Source: a bacterium (lineage in GTDB: Bacteria; Zixibacteria; MSB-5A5; GN15; FEB-12). Taken from it: DNA of 10,539 nt. The first letter of the stretch is position 1, and each line of letters opens with the position of its first letter. The position numbers and the translations under genes are program-made. The notes beneath the pieces are model-generated. The model was not told where the DNA came from, ran no database searches, and was given only the letters and a program-made list of their open reading frames with translations. This document shows positions 7,727 through 10,539 of the stretch, piece by piece. The stretch covers positions 1 through 10,539 of the forward strand of contig JAUXBJ010000023.1 in NCBI GenBank assembly GCA_030619425.1, given 5' to 3'.

Positions 7727-8497
7727 TCAGAGTTCCTTCAAGCGATCCCGGGCTTGCTCCGCCGACAGGGTGCCGGGGAAGTCATCGACCAATTGCTGGT
7801 AGATAACTTTGGCCTGGTTCTTGTGCCCCAGTTCTTCGTGAGAGCGAGCCAGCTTGTAAAGCGCCCGGTCGATGTTGGACGAACTCCTGTGCTCGTTGGT
7901 CAGGTACTCGAATTCGGTAACGGCTTCGGCGAACTTGTCCGACATATAATAGCTTTCACCGATCCAGTAATAGGCGTTCGGTACGTTATCATGTTGCGGA
8001 CAATGTTCCAGGAAATTCCGAAAACCAGCGATAGCCTTATCATACTCCAGTTGTCGCACCAGGATAAAGGACTCGTCGTAGGTCTCATCACAGTTGATGG
8101 CTGGTTTACTAGTGGTGTCCGGCGGCTTAACAGGGTCAGTCTGCGCGCCCGGTGAGTCTTTGACATGGATGATCTCACGTCCCTGACAGCATTCGTTGAG
8201 CCTGACCATCAGTTCGCTGTAATTCTCAAGGAGCATGGCGATCTGGCGATGCAGTTCGTCAACCGATGTCCTGATTTCACCGCGCAGGCGGCTGTCCTCT
8301 TCGGCGCCGACAGCTATGATGGAGTCTACCCGCGCCAGCAACTCTTGCGTTTCGGCGTTCTCTGTCCGGAGCGCCTGTACATCCCGCTGGATAGTCTGTG
8401 CCTGTTTGTGAGTGGCACAGCCTCCCAGGAGTACACCCATAAACACAACCGCCATCGCGAGGATGGCGGCTATGATCATTTTGACTCGGTCACTCAT
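7727..8497 (-). CDS. cpoB: Tol-Pal system protein CpoB/YbgF-like, lipoprotein form
   Basis: Periplasmic TPR protein of the Tol-Pal system; in known bacteria it links TolA with peptidoglycan synthesis. From the ATG at 8497 it has 256 residues: a hydrophobic signal to a lipobox LLGGC with Cys27, a coiled coil (~30-105, which in YbgF trimerises), a Pro/Thr/Lys-rich linker (~115-135) and TPR repeats (~140-256: YDKAIAGFRNFLEHCPQ, ANAYYWIGESYYMS-like, FAEAVTEFEYL, RALYKLARSHEELG, AKVIYQQLVDDFPG). The C-terminal TPR block matches the YbgF family. E. coli CpoB is soluble, so the lipobox, if used, would anchor this version. An in-frame TTG at 8506, directly after the pal stop, would add three residues. 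Directly downstream of pal, as expected. Confidence 0.88.
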   Translation of the reverse strand: MSDRVKMIIAAILAMAVVFMGVLLGGCATHKQAQTIQRDVQALRTENAETQELLARVDSIIAVGAEEDSRLRGEIRTSVDELHRQIAMLLENYSELMVRLNECCQGREIIHVKDSPGAQTDPVKPPDTTSKPAINCDETYDESFILVRQLEYDKAIAGFRNFLEHCPQHDNVPNAYYWIGESYYMSDKFAEAVTEFEYLTNEHRSSSNIDRALYKLARSHEELGHKNQAKVIYQQLVDDFPGTLSAEQARDRLKEL

Positions 8498-8506
8498 GAC
8501 ACTCAA

Positions 8507-9016
8507 CTACTGCGAGATGATTCGGAACTCACACCGACGATTCTGTTTCCAGGCATCTTCGTTGTGACCCGGATCCATCGGCCGTTCTTTACCATAACTG
8601 ATAGTCGACAGTCGATTGTCCGGAACGCCGCGTCCGAGCAAATACTCCATGGCGGACATGGCGCGCTTCTCACCCAGCGACAGGTTGTATTCGACCGTGC
8701 CGCGTTCATCACAGTGTCCCTCGAGCTTGAGAATGGCGTCCGTGAACTCCATCAACAGATCGTAGTTGTGATCCAAAGCCGATTTGGACTCGGCAGTGAG
8801 ATTGAACTTATCAAAGTCGAAGTACACCGTCTGTAGCTGCGTCTCCTTAAGGGTCGGCGGCGGCGGCGGCGGTGGTGGCGGCGGTGGCGGTGGTGGTGGC
8901 GGTGTAGTGTCTACTTCCACCGGCGGTGGCGGCGGTGGTGGTGGTGGCGGTCCACCACACCCCACGTACGAAAGGACAAAAATCCCAATCAGTCCGAGTA
9001 CAACAAGTTTTTTCAT
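8507..9016 (-). CDS. pal: Peptidoglycan-associated lipoprotein Pal with extreme polyproline linker
   Basis: Outer-membrane lipoprotein that binds peptidoglycan and TolB. The signal peptide ends in the lipobox YVGC with Cys20 as the lipidated residue. Directly after Cys-Gly-Gly come 10 consecutive prolines, VEVDTT, then 16 more prolines (residues 23-54). The OmpA-like domain spans ~60-169: VYFDFDKFNLT, the peptidoglycan-binding GHCDERGT (Asp103) and LGEKRA (Arg118), then SYGKERP. The good ribosome binding site GAGGAAAG lies at 9023-9030, and a candidate promoter at 9074-9102. The linker is made of CCN codons, in blocks on the opposite strand of cgg and tgg triplets, so its length may vary by slippage without breaking the frame. 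cpoB follows directly. Confidence 0.95.
   Translation of the reverse strand: MKKLVVLGLIGIFVLSYVGCGGPPPPPPPPPPVEVDTTPPPPPPPPPPPPPPPPTLKETQLQTVYFDFDKFNLTAESKSALDHNYDLLMEFTDAILKLEGHCDERGTVEYNLSLGEKRAMSAMEYLLGRGVPDNRLSTISYGKERPMDPGHNEDAWKQNRRCEFRIISQ
8855..8950 (+). repeat. NGG triplet-repeat tracts encoding the Pal polyproline linker
   Basis: On the plus strand, 16 consecutive NGG triplets (8855-8902) and 10 more (8921-8950) are split by 18 bases. All are cgg or tgg, giving proline on the minus strand. The plus strand is a dense array of GG pairs, which could slip during replication or form two-layer G-quadruplexes. Confidence 0.9.
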
Positions 9017-9073
9017 CTCAGTCTTTCCTCGTTTTTATGCACACTCTCTACAACTTTCTCACCAAGTCCCGGA

Positions 9074-9102
9074 AATCTACAGTACGTCTCCGGGGCGGTC
9101 AA
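9074..9102 (-). promoter_or_regulatory. Candidate sigma-70 promoter for pal-cpoB
   Basis: On the minus strand, TTGACC (9102-9097, 5 of 6) and TAGATT (9079-9074, 4 of 6) are spaced by 17 bases. Transcription would start near 9067, about 50 bases before the pal ATG. It would let pal be transcribed independently of tolB and phzF. Confidence 0.4.
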
Positions 9103-9121
9103 TAAAAAAGTGAACTATTTA

Positions 9122-9152
9122 GGGGGCAGTTTCAGGACGTCTGCCGCCCACA
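9122..9152. repeat. Direct repeat copy 1 (gggcag ... cgtctgccgcccaca) downstream of phzF
   Basis: Contains the exact 15-mer cgtctgccgcccaca (9138-9152), which recurs at 9192-9206, 54 bases away. ggcag (9125-9129) and ctgcc (9141-9145) can pair around an 11-base loop. It is a degenerate version of the second copy. A short ga repeat (9159-9169) lies between the two copies. Confidence 0.6.
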
Positions 9153-9177
9153 GGAACGCGAGAGAGAGAGCAGCTTT

Positions 9178-9206
9178 GGGGCAGACGAGGGCGTCTGCCG
9201 CCCACA
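9178..9206. repeat. Hairpin direct repeat copy 2 downstream of phzF
   Basis: ggcagacg (9180-9187) and cgtctgcc (9192-9199) form a perfect 8-bp stem with a 4-base loop, followed by gcccaca. It starts 5 bases from the phzF stop on the downstream side. No T-run follows on the minus strand, so it is a repeat element first and a terminator only possibly. Confidence 0.65.
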
Positions 9207-9210
9207 AGCA

Positions 9211-10095
9211 TCAGGTGACAAGTTCACCTTTGGCTACCATAATGACCCGGCCGCCAACGCGAACCTCAATACCGTCACCGGTTTTGTCGGCCATCAGGTG
9301 CAGCACCGACGGGCGTCCGATCTCAATCCCCTGCTCAGCGCGCAGATCCACGGAGTCCTCGCCGAAATAGCGCTGTTTGACCAGGTAGGCGGCCAGGCAG
9401 CCATTGGCGCTGCCGGTGGCAGGGTCCTCCGGGACACCGAAATAGTGGGCGTAGAAACGCACATTGAGCCGGCAATTCGGGTCGTAGGTCTCCGGACAAA
9501 AGGTCAGGATGGCTTTGGCGCTGAGCCCCTCGATCAGATTATAGTACGCTGCTGTATCTATCTTCACGCGCTTCTGTGCATCGAGAGTGCGAAGCGGCAC
9601 GATCAGGTCGAAAACACCGGTTGACACCTCAAGCACAGGAAAGCGCGGGTCGAGATCGCTCTCGTTGATCTGCAGCACAGGGGCAATGCGGGCTGGATCA
9701 ATCTGGTTTCCAAACTCCGGCTGAAGCTGTCGCATGGTGAGTTCAGCGGCCTCGCCGTCCTGGTAGGTGAAATCGACCGGGATAAGTCCGGCTTTCAGGT
9801 TCAAGGTGACGCGGTCCACTTCATGGCCGAGGATTTCTCGCTGGATCACCCAGGCCGTGCCCAGGGTGGGATGTCCGGCAAACGGCAGTTCTCGTTCCGG
9901 AGTGAAAATGCGCACTTCGTAAGCGCCGTCAGTTTCGTTTTCGGAAAGAATGAAGGTAGTTTCCGAAAAATTGAACTCACGGGCTATCTTCTGCATCTCG
10001 TCGTCGCCGTAGCGCTGTCCGTCGCGGACCACAGCGAGTTGGTTGCCGGCGTAACGCTTTTCGGCGAAGACATCAAGTATGTAAAATCCTGTCAT
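9211..10095 (-). CDS. PhzF-family isomerase/epimerase
   Basis: Member of the PhzF / diaminopimelate-epimerase-like fold, a family of isomerases of mostly unknown substrate. From the ATG at 10095 the protein has 294 residues, usual for the family. Landmarks: FYILDVFAEKRYAGNQLAVV at the N-terminus, the catalytic glutamate in NFSETTF (Glu45, the same number as in phenazine-pathway PhzF), FAGHPTLGTAW (residues 72-82) and EDPATGSANG (223-232, Asp224). No other phenazine gene is present, so phenazine synthesis is not implied. An in-frame TTG at 10164 would add a 23-residue tail not typical of the family. A purine-rich AAAGGCGG precedes the ATG. The gene sits between tolB and pal, and short hairpin repeats flank it. 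All catalytic landmarks are intact. Confidence 0.92.
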   Translation of the reverse strand: MTGFYILDVFAEKRYAGNQLAVVRDGQRYGDDEMQKIAREFNFSETTFILSENETDGAYEVRIFTPERELPFAGHPTLGTAWVIQREILGHEVDRVTLNLKAGLIPVDFTYQDGEAAELTMRQLQPEFGNQIDPARIAPVLQINESDLDPRFPVLEVSTGVFDLIVPLRTLDAQKRVKIDTAAYYNLIEGLSAKAILTFCPETYDPNCRLNVRFYAHYFGVPEDPATGSANGCLAAYLVKQRYFGEDSVDLRAEQGIEIGRPSVLHLMADKTGDGIEVRVGGRVIMVAKGELVT

Positions 10096-10167
10096 TGTTA
10101 CATCCGCCTTTATGTTGGGGCTGTCGGTCGTCTCGACCCGGCAGTCACTGTCTCTGTCGTTCAAAGG

Positions 10168-10189
10168 CGTCAGGCAGAGACGCCTGACG
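10168..10189. repeat. 8-bp-stem hairpin between tolB and phzF
   Basis: cgtcaggc (10168-10175) and gcctgacg (10182-10189) are exact reverse complements around a 6-base loop. An overlapping alternative pairing, aggcgt with acgcct, is also possible. It resembles the gcagacg hairpins on the other side of phzF in style, sharing cagac/gacgc elements, but it is not an identical copy. No T-run follows. Confidence 0.55.
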
Positions 10190-10211
10190 ACACATCAACA
10201 TCCGACGCAAC

Positions 10212-10539
10212 TCAGTTGATCAATGGACCCCAGACGGGGTTGGAGCATCCGTTGTAACGGGTCAGGCGACGCTGGTTGCGACCGGTGACATCCATCGTGA
10301 AAATATCCTGCGGACCGAGCCGGGTGGAGGAGAAAACGATGTGCTTACCGTCCGGTGAAAAGTGTGGGTTCTCGTTGTGGCCCAGTTCGGTCAAAAGACG
10401 GTAGCCGACGCCTGACGTGTCTATTGAGGCCAGGTCGAACCGCCCGCCCCGGGTGCGCGACACAAAGGTGATGCGGTCACCCCGTTCCGCCCAGATGGGG
10501 GAGTCGTTATAGCCGGTTTGGTAGGTGAGGCGTCGAACG
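10212..10539 (-). CDS. tolB: Tol-Pal system protein TolB, C-terminal fragment (cut by window edge)
   Basis: The frame is open to the window end, so only about 108 C-terminal residues are visible. They are beta-propeller (PD40/WD40-like) blades: RRLTYQTGYNDSPIWAERGD, then FDLASIDTSGVGYRLLTELG, HNENPHFSPDGKHIVFSS, DIFTMDVTGRNQRRLT and NPVWGPLIN at the end. The pattern of NxxPxFSPDGKxIVFxS followed by xIFxMDxxGxNxRRLT is typical of TolB, a periplasmic protein that binds Pal and TolA. TolB-like propellers also occur in peptidases and transporters, but pal and cpoB lie close downstream, so the TolB call is favoured. No internal start should be taken; the GTG at 10463 is an ordinary valine codon. 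Confidence 0.85.
   Translation of the reverse strand, partial: VRRLTYQTGYNDSPIWAERGDRITFVSRTRGGRFDLASIDTSGVGYRLLTELGHNENPHFSPDGKHIVFSSTRLGPQDIFTMDVTGRNQRRLTRYNGCSNPVWGPLIN

Noticed and set aside
8784..9113. Plus-strand open frame with a polyglycine run
   Set aside because: It is the reverse reading of the Pal polyproline tract; the glycine run is a by-product of the NGG repeat.
9122..9206. Possible CRISPR-like or tandem array
   Set aside because: There are only two imperfect copies of a hairpin repeat, with no regular spacers and no cas genes.
10096..10164. N-terminal extension of PhzF from a TTG codon
   Set aside because: The 23 extra residues do not fit the family, and the ATG at 10095 places the catalytic glutamate at position 45 as in PhzF.

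Overview
The window reads as a gene-dense chromosomal segment from a diderm (Gram-negative-type) bacterium of moderately high GC. The evidence is an outer-membrane Tol-Pal module (TolB end, Pal lipoprotein, CpoB/YbgF), a periplasmic or surface N-acetylmuramoyl-L-alanine amidase, lipoprotein signal peptides and an NAD-dependent DNA ligase. Several families of short foldback intergenic repeats, the order tolB-phzF-pal-cpoB-ligA and a PHA-regulator-like gene beside single-domain response regulators make me lean towards an uncultivated FCB-group lineage (Zixibacteria-like) or a deltaproteobacterial relative. That placement is inference only.

Left block, minus strand: smpB, a cell-wall amidase and murI form a tight operon with overlapping stops and starts (TAATG, then ATGA). 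Positions 1-365, downstream of murI, hold no gene but are packed with at least four foldback repeat types. Middle block, plus strand: two stand-alone receiver-domain proteins in tandem (CheY/Spo0F-like), then, after a textbook sigma-70 promoter, a protein joining a PHA-accumulation-regulator DNA-binding domain to a phasin-like coiled-coil tail. This block meets ligA convergently across a 203-base gap containing another copy of a repeat seen at the left edge.

Right block, minus strand: the 3' end of tolB (cut by the window edge), a PhzF-family isomerase/epimerase gene, pal, cpoB, an unrecognised 175-residue protein and ligA. pal has an extreme two-part polyproline linker (10 + 16 prolines) behind its lipidated cysteine. 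The phzF gene interrupts the usual tolB-pal adjacency and has hairpin-forming repeats on both sides.

Functionally the window mixes envelope maintenance (murI makes D-Glu for peptidoglycan, the amidase cleaves it, Pal binds it, CpoB and TolB belong to the Tol system), housekeeping (smpB in ribosome rescue, ligA in replication and repair) and regulation (two receivers and the PHA-regulator-like protein). I see no strong sign of a phage, transposon, CRISPR array or defence system. The items most worth a second look are the PHA-regulator/phasin-like fusion with its consensus promoter and very short leader, the two receiver genes whose upstream regions look duplicated, the polyproline Pal linker, and the repeat-flanked phzF.
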